From positions 1-34,958 of the forward strand of contig DUBU01000028.1 in NCBI GenBank assembly GCA_012960155.1: DNA of 34,958 nt, written 5' to 3'. Positions 1-7,435 of this stretch are shown piece by piece; positions within the stretch are counted from its first letter, which is position 1; each line of letters opens with the position of its first letter. Under the pieces are notes generated by a model that was given only the letters and a program-made list of their open reading frames with translations, had not been told where the DNA came from and made no database searches. Made by a program: the position numbers and the translations under genes. The stretch is from Micavibrio sp. (GTDB lineage Bacteria > Pseudomonadota > Alphaproteobacteria > Micavibrionales > Micavibrionaceae).

Positions 1-1070
1 TCTATTTCCTGGAGATGAATCCCCGCCTGCAGGTGGAGCATCCTGTTACAGAGATGATCACAGGTCTTGATCTAGTGGAGTGGCAATTGCGTGTTGCTGC
101 GGGTGAAAAACTGCCGTTAGCCCAAGATGATATCGTGTGTAACGGTCATGCGTTTGAAGTTCGTCTGTATGCCGAAGACCCTGCGACGGGTTTCTTGCCA
201 CAGACAGGTAAGGTAGAGCATTTCTCTGCGCCTGAAGATGTGCGTTTAGATACGGCTGTCGAGGCAGGGGACGCCGTTACAATTCACTATGACCCTATGG
301 TTGCCAAGCTGATTGTTCATGGCAAAGACCGTGATGAAGCGCTGGAGAAGATGCGTGTAGCGCTGGCGGGTACTGTCATAGGTGGTTTGAATACCAATCA
401 GGAGTTTCTATCTCATGTCTTTGTGCAGAAGGACTTTGCCAAGGGGGATGTGGATACGGGCTTTATCGCGCGTTTTGAAAGCGAGCTTATTCCTGAAGAT
501 TACGGTCAGCCGCAGGCCGATGATCTGGGTGTGGCTGTGATGCTGGATTCAGGGCGTAAGGTTATGTGTCCTGACCCATGGAATGCCGCAGATAACTGGC
601 GCGCCCATGGGGATGCTATCCGCCGTATGAGTTTTTCTGCGCGTGGCCAGCGTTATGATATTACGCTGAATTACGGTCTGGGTAGCATTGATATGGCCTT
701 TGAAGGTAAGAGCTACAAGATCAATGATAGTTTGCTGGATGCGGCTGTGTTTGCCTCCCATAAGGGGAATTATACCATTAACCGCGGCGGGCGTGTTGTG
801 ACACTGTCCCGCTTTGATCACAGTGAAGGCGCTGGGGAGGCCGGAGCAGGGCGTATTACAACGCCGATGCCAGGCAAGATCATCGATGTCATGGTGCAGC
901 TTGGTGATAAGGTTGAAAAAGACCAGCCGCTTCTGATCATGGAAGCCATGAAGATGGAGATGACCATTCGTGCAGGCTGTGACGGTGTTATTGATGAATT
1001 ACCCGTATCCGCCAATGATCAGGTTGCCGATGGCGCATTGCTGGTCTCTATTTCCGAAGACGTGGCCTAA
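1..1070 (+). CDS. mccA: Methylcrotonyl-CoA carboxylase biotin-containing (alpha) subunit, 3' part
   Basis: The gene is cut by the left edge; the open frame already reads YFLEMNPRLQVEHPVTE, the late biotin-carboxylase motif, at base 3. It continues through the carboxylase C-terminal domain and a linker with PDPWNAADNWR, typical of acyl-CoA carboxylase alpha chains. It ends in a biotin carrier domain whose EAMKMEM motif places the biotinylated lysine at the codon 951-953. The family carboxylates an acyl-CoA with bicarbonate and ATP in the cytoplasm. Substrate assignment to 3-methylcrotonyl-CoA (leucine degradation, also called liuD) rests on hydroxymethylglutaryl-CoA lyase and isovaleryl-CoA dehydrogenase lying downstream. 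Propionyl- or geranyl-CoA carboxylase alpha remain possible. The stop overlaps the convergent neighbour by 4 bases. The carboxyltransferase partner is not in the window. Confidence 0.85.
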   Translation, partial: YFLEMNPRLQVEHPVTEMITGLDLVEWQLRVAAGEKLPLAQDDIVCNGHAFEVRLYAEDPATGFLPQTGKVEHFSAPEDVRLDTAVEAGDAVTIHYDPMVAKLIVHGKDRDEALEKMRVALAGTVIGGLNTNQEFLSHVFVQKDFAKGDVDTGFIARFESELIPEDYGQPQADDLGVAVMLDSGRKVMCPDPWNAADNWRAHGDAIRRMSFSARGQRYDITLNYGLGSIDMAFEGKSYKINDSLLDAAVFASHKGNYTINRGGRVVTLSRFDHSEGAGEAGAGRITTPMPGKIIDVMVQLGDKVEKDQPLLIMEAMKMEMTIRAGCDGVIDELPVSANDQVADGALLVSISEDVA

Positions 1071-1528
1071 GGCTTAGGCTCTCTAGTTTTGTCCTTACGG
1101 CGGACGTATAAGGTCTTATGGACTTCTGCGACGACATCGCCGTCTTCGTCAACGACATTGACTACGAATTCGGGTTCTACCTTATAGTTCTCATCAGCTT
1201 CTTTTTTGATACGGGCGATTTCATCGGCTGCGATTTCGAAATGGGCTTTGACACGGCCTTTGCCCGGTTTTTTGAATTCTATGCGGGCGGCTTTGTCCCA
1301 GACGATATAATCGCGTCCGATATTCTCCATCAGGATCAGCATAAAGAACGGGTCTGTCATGGCGTATAGGGAGCCGCCGAAATGCGTATTCACGTAGTTC
1401 TTGTTGAAGAAGTTAAGCTTCATGCTGGATTCAACAGACTTAAAGTCGTCGGCGATTTTGACTTTGATGCCTGCGCCTAGAAATGGCGGCCAGAAATTGA
1501 TGAGTTTTAAAACGGCTTTGCTGCGCAT
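1067..1528 (-). CDS. DUF4442-like hotdog-fold protein
   Basis: This 153-residue protein resembles the DUF4442 family of hotdog-fold, thioesterase-like proteins. Recognisable parts are an N-terminal helix (LKLINFWPPFLGAGIKV), a central HFGGSLYAMTDPFFMLIL segment matching the hotdog helix, and the strands IEFKKPGKGRVKAHFEI and TLYVRRKD. The role is probably hydrolysis or binding of an acyl thioester in the cytoplasm, but no substrate can be read. It faces the carboxylase gene with a 4-base overlap of stop codons. It is divergent from the Sel1-like pair, sharing a 109-base upstream region with a perfect 12-base palindrome. The family call is from memory of the pattern. Confidence 0.7.
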   Translation of the reverse strand: MRSKAVLKLINFWPPFLGAGIKVKIADDFKSVESSMKLNFFNKNYVNTHFGGSLYAMTDPFFMLILMENIGRDYIVWDKAARIEFKKPGKGRVKAHFEIAADEIARIKKEADENYKVEPEFVVNVVDEDGDVVAEVHKTLYVRRKDKTREPKP

Positions 1529-1582
1529 GATGTGTCCCTGTTTGTCTTTATAAATTCTATAGCACGTGTATCAGAAAAGTTG

Positions 1583-1594
1583 CAATGCGCATTG
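1583..1594. promoter_or_regulatory. Perfect 12-base palindrome between divergent genes
   Basis: CAATGCGCATTG is its own reverse complement and lies between the divergent starts at 1528 and 1638. Position and symmetry suit a dimeric repressor site, but no regulator is known for it. Confidence 0.3.
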
Positions 1595-1637
1595 ATTTGG
1601 TGCAAGAGTTACGAAAATAATAAAACAGGAGAGGGCA

Positions 1638-2099
1638 ATGCCTAAGGCAATACCACCATGCCCATTGGCGGCACATTTCAAAAGCAACCCGATTGTTGAT
1701 GCGGATACCGATCTGATTACAGAGTTTCGTGAGGCAGCGCTGGGCGGAGATGTAGAGCGTGTTTATAGCTACGCTTTGTTATTGCATCAGCTTATGTTTG
1801 ATACAGATACCTATTTTATGTTTCAGGATGTTCCGCCAGAGGTTTTTAATGCGACGTTGAAGCAATCCTACGAGATGTTCGAGCGCACGGCCTTTGAGGG
1901 TTATCCCGACGGGATGTTGTTTACAGGGTGGTGCAAGCTTATGGGTTTTGGTACGGCCAAGAATGTGCGCGAGGCGCAGGTATGGTTTGATGCGGCGCGC
2001 CAGTATCTGGATGATGATATGCCCATGGTGCGTGTTATGGAGCATGAGCTGAATAAAGCCCGCAAGGACGGCCTGGTGCCTAAGCCTTATATGAATTGA
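1638..2099 (+). CDS. Sel1-like repeat protein, first of a tandem pair
   Basis: A 153-residue soluble protein with no signal peptide. Two stretches fit the Sel1-like (TPR-related) helix-turn-helix pattern: EFREAALGGDVERVYSYALL near residues 29-48, and the GYPDGMLFTGWCKLMGFGT / EAQVWFDAAR stretch near 93-123. Such repeats usually mediate protein-protein contacts; nothing indicates catalysis. A strong ribosome site (AGGAGAGGG, 1629-1637 area) precedes the ATG. The next gene is a clear paralogue with the same layout (CPL near the N-terminus, YEMF, WCK.M..GT, WFDAA). The pair sits between two leucine-degradation genes, which may be incidental. Confidence 0.7.
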   Translation: MPKAIPPCPLAAHFKSNPIVDADTDLITEFREAALGGDVERVYSYALLLHQLMFDTDTYFMFQDVPPEVFNATLKQSYEMFERTAFEGYPDGMLFTGWCKLMGFGTAKNVREAQVWFDAARQYLDDDMPMVRVMEHELNKARKDGLVPKPYMN

Positions 2100-2116
2100 T
2101 AGGGATGAGTAATTCT

Positions 2117-2608
2117 ATGAGTGATGAAAAGTTCAGTATTCGCCAGTGTCCTTTGACGACACATTATATCGAGAATGTCTATCCCGAGACAGCCTCGGCA
2201 CTGAGTATGCTGCATGAATTTCGTAAGGCCGCGGAAGGCGGAGAGGCGGATGCGATTTATCAATACGGATTGCAGATTTACCAGCTTTTGTTAGATGAAT
2301 TTGAAGATGACGATGATAGTCAGAATGTCTTCGGTGATTTGCCGTCAGAAGTCTGGGATGATGCGATTAAGCTGTCATATGAGATGTTTTATGAGGCGGC
2401 CAGAGTAAAGCATCCCGAGGGGATGCTGTGGGTGGCGTGGTGCAAGTTTATGAGTATCGGCACAGAAGAGAATTTATATCAGGCCAAGATGTGGTTTGAT
2501 GCGGCGAAGGACCTTCTGGGTGATGATGTCTATATGCGCGATATTGTTGAAAAGGAGTTAGAGGGAATAGAGCAAAGCCCTTTATACAAAAAGCCGACGT
2601 TCAATTAG
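2117..2608 (+). CDS. Sel1-like repeat protein, second of a tandem pair
   Basis: This protein is paralogous to the upstream gene. It shares CPLTTHY near the N-terminus, FRKAAEGGEADAIYQYGL, LSYEMFYEAA, WVAWCKFMSIGT and AKMWFDAAKD in the same order, with an acidic insertion (DEFEDDDD) between the two repeats. I chose the ATG at 2117 because AGGGATGAG lies seven bases upstream. It also puts the shared CPL motif at about the same distance from the N-terminus as in the paralogue. An ATG at 2105 and a TTG at 2096 are alternatives. It is probably cotranscribed with its neighbour. No enzymatic motif is visible; a scaffold or partner-binding role is inference. Confidence 0.7.
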   Translation: MSDEKFSIRQCPLTTHYIENVYPETASALSMLHEFRKAAEGGEADAIYQYGLQIYQLLLDEFEDDDDSQNVFGDLPSEVWDDAIKLSYEMFYEAARVKHPEGMLWVAWCKFMSIGTEENLYQAKMWFDAAKDLLGDDVYMRDIVEKELEGIEQSPLYKKPTFN

Positions 2609-2618
2609 TGCTGCACAG

Positions 2619-2631
2619 TTTGCAAATTTGC
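2619..2631. promoter_or_regulatory. Overlapping palindromes upstream of the HMG-CoA lyase gene
   Basis: TTTGCAAA (2619-2626) and GCAAATTTGC (2622-2631) are both perfect palindromes and overlap in the 39-base gap before the ATG at 2648. An operator is possible. In an AT-rich gap short palindromes can also arise by chance. Confidence 0.2.
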
Positions 2632-2647
2632 GGGTAGAATACTGCCC

Positions 2648-3541
2648 ATGTCATTACCAAAGAAAATCAAGATATACGAAGTCGGACCGCGTGATGGTCT
2701 ACAGAACGAAAAGCAGATCGTACCTACGGATGTTAAGGTCGGGCTGATTGATCGCTTATCTAAGACAGGGCTGACCGCTATCGAGGCAACATCGTTTGTG
2801 TCCCCTAAATGGGTGCCGCAGATGGGGGATGCGTCTGATGTGATGGCCAAGATCGCGCGTCAGGATGGCATATCCTACCCTGTGCTTGTCCCGAATGAGA
2901 AGGGGATGGAAGCGGCGATTGCTGCGGGCGTGACCGAGATTGCTGTTTTTGCGGCAGCATCAGAGATGTTTAGCCAAAAGAATATCAATTGCTCCATTGA
3001 GGAGAGTATCGCGCGTTTTCGTCCTGTTGTGAAAATGGCCGAGGACTCAAATATCGCCGTGCGCGGTTATGTATCTTGTGTAGCGGGCTGCCCGTATCAA
3101 GGCGATGTTCGTTCGGAGCGTGTGGCGGAAGTGGCTGCGGAACTATACGAAATGGGCTGCTATGAAATTTCGCTGGGGGATACGATTGGTGTCGGCACGC
3201 CGCCGATTATTGGTCAGGTTATCTATGACACGTTAGAGCTTGTGCCTGTGAACGCTTTGGCACTGCACTGCCATGATACTTACGGTCTTGCGCTGGGGAA
3301 TATCTATCAGGGGCTGACGATGGGTGTGAGTGTTATTGATAGTGCCGTTGCAGGTCTGGGCGGCTGTCCTTATGCCAAGGGTGCCAGTGGTAATGTGGCG
3401 ACCGAAGACGTGCTGTATTTCATGGATCGTTTGGGCATTGAGACGGGCGTTGATATGGACGGTATTCTGGATGCGGCGCGTTATATCACAGACGCGCTGG
3501 GGCGCACACCATCATCCAAGACGGCATGCGCACTCGCATAA
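2648..3541 (+). CDS. mvaB: Hydroxymethylglutaryl-CoA lyase
   Basis: The enzyme cleaves 3-hydroxy-3-methylglutaryl-CoA to acetyl-CoA and acetoacetate, the last step of leucine catabolism (also called liuE). The 297 residues match the family's usual length. Visible landmarks are [10 protein letters not shown] (residues 12-21, metal-binding Asp16), [11 protein letters not shown] (49-59) and [10 protein letters not shown] with the two metal-ligand histidines 207 and 209. The active-site loop [12 protein letters not shown] carries catalytic Cys240. These are the signatures of the HMG-CoA lyase branch of the DRE-TIM metallolyases. It lies 39 bases after the Sel1-like pair, with a possible operator in the gap. 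It fits the same pathway as the carboxylase upstream and the isovaleryl-CoA dehydrogenase downstream. Confidence 0.93.
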   Translation: MSLPKKIKIYEVGPRDGLQNEKQIVPTDVKVGLIDRLSKTGLTAIEATSFVSPKWVPQMGDASDVMAKIARQDGISYPVLVPNEKGMEAAIAAGVTEIAVFAAASEMFSQKNINCSIEESIARFRPVVKMAEDSNIAVRGYVSCVAGCPYQGDVRSERVAEVAAELYEMGCYEISLGDTIGVGTPPIIGQVIYDTLELVPVNALALHCHDTYGLALGNIYQGLTMGVSVIDSAVAGLGGCPYAKGASGNVATEDVLYFMDRLGIETGVDMDGILDAARYITDALGRTPSSKTACALA

Positions 3542-3542
3542 T

Positions 3543-3968
3543 TTATTCGGCAGTCAAACCTTTGAACTTATAGCGGCTCTGGCGCGGGGTTGTGACTGCT
3601 GTAACACCTGCACCGATACAGTCGCGTTGGAAGCGGGGCTTTCCGACTAAGCCGATATAGCTGTCTTCAAGAATTTGTGTCTGGAAGTCTGATGCTACAT
3701 ATGCGTGCTGGGCAAAGGCGCTGCGGACTTTGATGTCTGCTGTCTGAGCGTCGACATCTACGCGGCCACTAACGAGTTGCAGGCAACCTTCCGTAGGGTC
3801 GGCGTGATCACCTAGAAAGCCTGCAATATCGTCATATAGAGCCTGAATGCCATCTTCACCTTTGAATGACAGTGTTAAACAGGCATGTTCGTCTTTTACA
3901 CGCACGCCTTCGCCTTTGTGGGCTGCTTCAAATATTGCTTTCAGCATGGGTTCGTATGAATACTGCAT
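3543..3968 (-). CDS. Conserved-looking protein of unknown function
   Basis: I do not recognise this 141-residue protein. It is soluble, with no signal peptide or membrane segment. It begins with a helix (YEPMLKAIFEAAHKGEGV), has an amphipathic middle (GIQALYDDIAGFLGDHAD) and ends in a basic strand-rich part (TTPRQSRYKFKGL). The start at 3968 is chosen because AGGAGAGAG stands directly before it; an in-frame ATG ten codons upstream lacks such a site. It is convergent with the HMG-CoA lyase gene, one base apart, with no visible terminator. Confidence 0.6.
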   Translation of the reverse strand: MQYSYEPMLKAIFEAAHKGEGVRVKDEHACLTLSFKGEDGIQALYDDIAGFLGDHADPTEGCLQLVSGRVDVDAQTADIKVRSAFAQHAYVASDFQTQILEDSYIGLVGKPRFQRDCIGAGVTAVTTPRQSRYKFKGLTAE

Positions 3969-4106
3969 ATCTCTCTCCTGTATAGATCGGTTATTCATAT
4001 GGCAGTTTTCTTATGTTTGCAAGTTTTCCATATTTTATTGACGGGTTTGTTTTGATTATGCTACGCAGTCTGCGGCACAGAATTATTTACTCTAGGGAGA
4101 ATAGAA

Positions 4107-4973
4107 GTGAGTGAAGAAGAAAACAAAAACGAAGTAGACGGAACAGAAGACCACAAGCCAACAAAAGGCGAAAAGGCTGCTGCTGCCGCAGATAAAGCGA
4201 AAAGCACCGCTACTATTGTTAAGGATAAAGCAGCAACAATTGGGGCCAGTATTAAAGGTCACCTGAAAACAGCTTTTGACAAAGCAACTGACAACAGCCC
4301 CGGCCGCGTTATTCGCGCAACGTTCAACGTTCTTTCTGCTGTGACTTATCCTGTTCGTAAGATTGGTGGTTTTGCCGCTAAGCAAGCATGGAATATTGGT
4401 GTCGCAACACCAAGTAAAATGTGGTGGAACGCTTCGAAATGGGGTGCGACACGCGAAAGCAAACTACTTCAAGGTACAGTGCCGCTCGTTGCTACAGGCC
4501 TTCTGGGCGCTTGGTTTACAGCAACGCAGTACTCCGCACTTTATGGTTTGGTTGCGGCCGGTGATCGTTACTGGTTCGGTGCTGCTTATGAATCAGGCGA
4601 GCGCACAGGTACAATTACGACACTGTCTATGCGCGGTAAGTTTCCTTGTAACTCTATGGAAGGTGAACTGTCCATGCCGAATATTCGCGGCGATGGCAGC
4701 TCGACATTCCCGTTCTCTATTCGTCGTTTTGGCGCCGCTGAGCAGGAAGCTGCTTGGGCTGCATATGAAAGCGGTGATACGGTAAGCATCAACTACGATG
4801 TATCACACTGGCCGACAGAATGGTTCGATTCAGAGCGTGAAGGTTGGTTTGTACCGTTTATTGGTCTGAGCCAATTCGAGTGTGTTCAGAAGACTGACCA
4901 CAACGTTACAAACGTCACCATCAGAGAAGGGCGCGTATTGCCTGCGCCGCCACGCCTGACACCTGGTGAGTAA
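4107..4973 (+). CDS. Membrane-anchored protein resembling a small uncharacterised family
   Basis: This 288-residue protein starts at GTG, with AGGGAGA at proper distance upstream. Residues 1-60 are charged and Lys/Ala-rich (KGEKAAAAADKAKST), likely helical. A basic amphipathic stretch follows (YPVRKIGGFAAKQAWNIG), then one hydrophobic segment near 117-140 (TVPLVATGLLGAWFTATQY). The C-terminal part has GERTGTITTLSMRGKF..NSMEGEL and FPFSIRR, reminiscent of short proteins sometimes mislabelled 6-phosphogluconate dehydrogenase that pair a GxRxGxL strand with a WEGEL strand. That likeness is from memory and moderate. Topology suggests a cytoplasmic N-terminus and an exported beta-rich domain. It is a single gene followed by a strong terminator. 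Function unknown. Confidence 0.65.
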   Translation: MSEEENKNEVDGTEDHKPTKGEKAAAAADKAKSTATIVKDKAATIGASIKGHLKTAFDKATDNSPGRVIRATFNVLSAVTYPVRKIGGFAAKQAWNIGVATPSKMWWNASKWGATRESKLLQGTVPLVATGLLGAWFTATQYSALYGLVAAGDRYWFGAAYESGERTGTITTLSMRGKFPCNSMEGELSMPNIRGDGSSTFPFSIRRFGAAEQEAAWAAYESGDTVSINYDVSHWPTEWFDSEREGWFVPFIGLSQFECVQKTDHNVTNVTIREGRVLPAPPRLTPGE

Positions 4974-5000
4974 TCGCTCTTGATGACATAAGGTTTTTTT

Positions 5001-5034
5001 AAACGCCCTCTGGATTTTTCAGGGGGCGTTTTGC
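5001..5034 (+). terminator. Rho-independent terminator after the 4107 gene
   Basis: AAACGCCCTCTG and CAGGGGGCGTTTT form a stem of about 11 pairs (one G-T wobble) around a GATTTTT loop. A T-run is encoded in the right arm. It lies 28 bases after the stop. Confidence 0.85.
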
Positions 5035-5056
5035 ATTGCACTGCACTGTTAGTGAC

Positions 5057-5085
5057 TTTACCGCGCGGCGTTCAGGCTATAGAAT
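5057..5085 (+). promoter_or_regulatory. Candidate promoter of the isovaleryl-CoA dehydrogenase gene
   Basis: TTTACC (5057-5062), 17 bases, then TAGAAT (5080-5085) lies between the terminator and the ribosome site. The -10 box is good and the -35 box weak. Confidence 0.35.
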
Positions 5086-5122
5086 TCCTGCAAATAAAAT
5101 AACAAACTGCAGGGAGGAAATA

Positions 5123-6349
5123 ATGCAGACAGCAATGAAAGACGATGCTGCCAACAGCAATAACAGAAAGCAGGCACAGCCCATGGTATCTTACCCCACA
5201 CTGAAATTCGGACACCCAGAAGAGATTGATATGCTGCGCGAGGCTGTCAGTCAGTTTGCGCAAGCCGAGATTGCGCCGCGTGCCGAAGAGATCGACCATA
5301 AGAACGAATTCCCGCAAGATCTGTGGGAGAAGTTTGGTGAGATGGGCTTGCTGGGTATTACGGCATCCGAAGAATATGGCGGTGCGGATATGGGGTATCT
5401 GGCGCATGTTGTGGCGATGGAAGAAATCTCCCGCGCGTCTGCATCTGTCGGCCTTAGCTACGGCGCGCATTCCAATCTATGTGTGAACCAGATCAACCGT
5501 AACGGAAACGCCGAGCAGAAAGCAAAATACCTGCCGAAGCTGATTAGTGGTGAACACGCAGGCGCGCTGGCAATGTCAGAGCCGGGCAGTGGTTCTGATG
5601 TTGTGTCTATGAAGCTGAGCGCCAAGAAGGTTGATGGCGGCTATGTGCTGAACGGTAACAAGATGTGGATTACAAACGGTCCCGAGGCCAGCACGCTGGT
5701 TGTTTACGCCAAGACTGACCCCGAGGCAGGTCCGCGCGGTATTACGGCCTTTATCATTGAAAAGGGTATGAAAGGTTTCAGCACAGCGCAGAAGCTGGAT
5801 AAGCTTGGCATGCGCGGCTCTAACACATGTGAGCTTGTGTTTGACGGCTGTGAAGTGCCTGAAGAAAACGTACTGGGCCAAGTCGGGCGCGGCGTGAACG
5901 TTCTGATGAGTGGTCTTGATTACGAGCGCGTGGTTCTATCTGGCGGTCCTCTGGGGATCATGCAGGCCTGTATGGATGTGGTTGTGCCTTACGTGCATGA
6001 GCGCAAGCAGTTCGGCCAAGCGATTGGTGAATTCGAGCTGATGCAGGGCAAGATTGCCGATATGTACACGAAGCTATCCAGCCAGCGCGCCTATGTTTAT
6101 GCGGTGGCACAAGCCTGTGATCGCGGCGAAACAGCCCGTAAGGATGCGGCAGGCTGTATCCTGATGAGTGCGGAAGCCGCCGTGAATGTAGCAGAAGAAG
6201 CCATTCAAACCCTCGGCGGTAACGGTTACATCAACGAATACCCGACAGGCCGCCTATGGCGCGATGCCAAGCTCTACACCATTGGGGCAGGGACGTCGGA
6301 AATTCGTAGAATGCTGATTGGCCGTGAGTTGTTTGAAGAGACGAAGTAA
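5123..6349 (+). CDS. ivd: Isovaleryl-CoA dehydrogenase
   Basis: An FAD acyl-CoA dehydrogenase oxidising isovaleryl-CoA to 3-methylcrotonyl-CoA, the substrate of the carboxylase at the left edge (also called liuA). It passes electrons to ETF. The catalytic base sits in [13 protein letters not shown] (Glu268); a glutamate in this early position is diagnostic of isovaleryl-CoA dehydrogenases rather than other family members. Also present are [10 protein letters not shown] and [10 protein letters not shown] (FAD/substrate) and the C-terminal [28 protein letters not shown]. The start at 5123 has an excellent AGGGAGGAAA site; a longer in-frame extension to 5036 runs into the terminator and lacks a ribosome site. 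The N-terminus is about 20 residues longer than usual and Asn/Gln/Lys-rich. The AbiC-like gene starts one base after its stop. Confidence 0.94.
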   Translation: MQTAMKDDAANSNNRKQAQPMVSYPTLKFGHPEEIDMLREAVSQFAQAEIAPRAEEIDHKNEFPQDLWEKFGEMGLLGITASEEYGGADMGYLAHVVAMEEISRASASVGLSYGAHSNLCVNQINRNGNAEQKAKYLPKLISGEHAGALAMSEPGSGSDVVSMKLSAKKVDGGYVLNGNKMWITNGPEASTLVVYAKTDPEAGPRGITAFIIEKGMKGFSTAQKLDKLGMRGSNTCELVFDGCEVPEENVLGQVGRGVNVLMSGLDYERVVLSGGPLGIMQACMDVVVPYVHERKQFGQAIGEFELMQGKIADMYTKLSSQRAYVYAVAQACDRGETARKDAAGCILMSAEAAVNVAEEAIQTLGGNGYINEYPTGRLWRDAKLYTIGAGTSEIRRMLIGRELFEETK

Positions 6350-6350
6350 T

Positions 6351-7208
6351 ATGCCAAGTAAGAAACACGAAGCTGATAAAGAGGAAATTAGTGGTTGGAT
6401 ACTATTTTTCTTTATTTCATGTGTTGTATTTTCTTTTTGGTGTTTAAATATAGGATTGTTATCAGATTTAGATCCTGACGTGCGTGGAACGTATGGTGAT
6501 ATGTTCGGTCCTGTTAATGCTATGTTTTCAGGGTTGGCTTTTGCAGGCGTTATAATTGCTATTTTGCTGCAATCTAGAGAGCTAAAGGCACAACAACGAG
6601 AGTTGCGACTAACCACCGAGGCTTTGAGAGAGCAACGAGAGGAGTTTGTTGAACAGAATAAAACTTTAAAGCAGCAAAGGTTTGAAAATACTTTTTTTCA
6701 AATGTTAAGCATGCTTAACGAAATTACTGAGAACATTTCAGTGGCTTCATCGAATGGTAGGCTTACCTTGACTTCGCGCTCTGCGTTTAAACGGCTCTTA
6801 TGGGTTCATAAGGATATTTCAGACGGGATGATTAAGGCTGGATCAGATCCTGCAAGTTTTGATGTGTCTTTGGATGCGTATCAAAAGCTATATTTAGATT
6901 ATCAGGGTGAGCTAGCACATTATTTTAGAGTTTTACTCGGTGTGGTAAAGTTTGTTGATCGCAGTAAGATAGGAAACTTAAAACAGAAAAAAATATATAT
7001 CGATATGCTGATTGATCAGCTGTCCAATCAAGAACAAAGGTTGTTATTTTATCACGGTCTTACAGCTTATGGGGCAGGCGAGTATAAGGCCCTGATAGAA
7101 AAGTATCAAATGTTGAGGTCGGTTCCACTAAAAGATGGAACGAGATTTTCTGAAGCTGCAAGAAGATATAAGGTAAGCGCGTTTGGTAAAAAGTATCCAG
7201 ACGACTAA
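6351..7208 (+). CDS. Putative phage abortive-infection protein (putAbiC-like)
   Basis: The 285 residues follow the layout of the putAbiC family. Two membrane segments come first (GWILFFFISCVVFSFWCLNI, and MFSGLAFAGVIIAILLQ preceded by GTYGDMFGPVNA). A charged coiled coil follows (LKAQQRELRLTTEALREQREEF). Next is the QRFENTFFQMLSMLNEI core, and a C-terminal NQEQRLLFYHGL. Family members are annotated as membrane proteins that may kill or arrest phage-infected cells; the mechanism is not established and I infer nothing more. The gene is markedly AT-rich: two lines I counted (6361-6480) are 30% G+C, against 55% in 5701-5760 of the preceding gene. It starts one base after the upstream stop and overlaps slyX by 4 bases at stop codons. 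Transfer into the cluster is likely. Confidence 0.75.
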   Translation: MPSKKHEADKEEISGWILFFFISCVVFSFWCLNIGLLSDLDPDVRGTYGDMFGPVNAMFSGLAFAGVIIAILLQSRELKAQQRELRLTTEALREQREEFVEQNKTLKQQRFENTFFQMLSMLNEITENISVASSNGRLTLTSRSAFKRLLWVHKDISDGMIKAGSDPASFDVSLDAYQKLYLDYQGELAHYFRVLLGVVKFVDRSKIGNLKQKKIYIDMLIDQLSNQEQRLLFYHGLTAYGAGEYKALIEKYQMLRSVPLKDGTRFSEAARRYKVSAFGKKYPDD

Positions 7209-7435
7209 TAATGCGGTGGTTTATTCCGTGCCGCAAACTCTGTGGCTGATTGTGGTTTGTCTTCGTCTTCGCTGTCCATGAATTCTTGCAGTTTTTCTTC
7301 GGTCTGCTGGATGTGGCGTTTTAGGCGGTCGATTTCTTTCCACTGCGCGGTGATCATCTCGCTCATATCCTGAATCTGCTGTTCCTGATGGGCGAGGGTG
7401 ATTTCCAGATTTTCGATGCGGTCTGTGTCAGACAT
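7205..7435 (-). CDS. slyX: SlyX family protein
   Basis: A 76-residue acidic coiled-coil protein. It has the SlyX pattern of two helices (RIENLEITLAHQEQQIQDMS, then EIDRLKRHIQQTEEKLQEF) and the signature C-terminus KPPHY. The molecular function of SlyX is not established. Its ATG overlaps the stop of the upstream hydrolase gene by one base (TAATG), so the two are translationally coupled. Its stop overlaps the convergent AbiC-like gene by 4 bases. Confidence 0.88.
   Translation of the reverse strand: MSDTDRIENLEITLAHQEQQIQDMSEMITAQWKEIDRLKRHIQQTEEKLQEFMDSEDEDKPQSATEFAARNKPPHY

Noticed and set aside
3330-3650. Plus-strand open frame across the end of the HMG-CoA lyase gene
   Set aside because: It is an out-of-frame shadow, rich in Trp and Arg, spanning the end of one real gene and part of the convergent one.
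5036-5122. Upstream in-frame extension of isovaleryl-CoA dehydrogenase
   Set aside because: It starts at the foot of the preceding terminator, has no ribosome site, and encodes residues unlike the family; the ATG at 5123 has AGGGAGGAAA.
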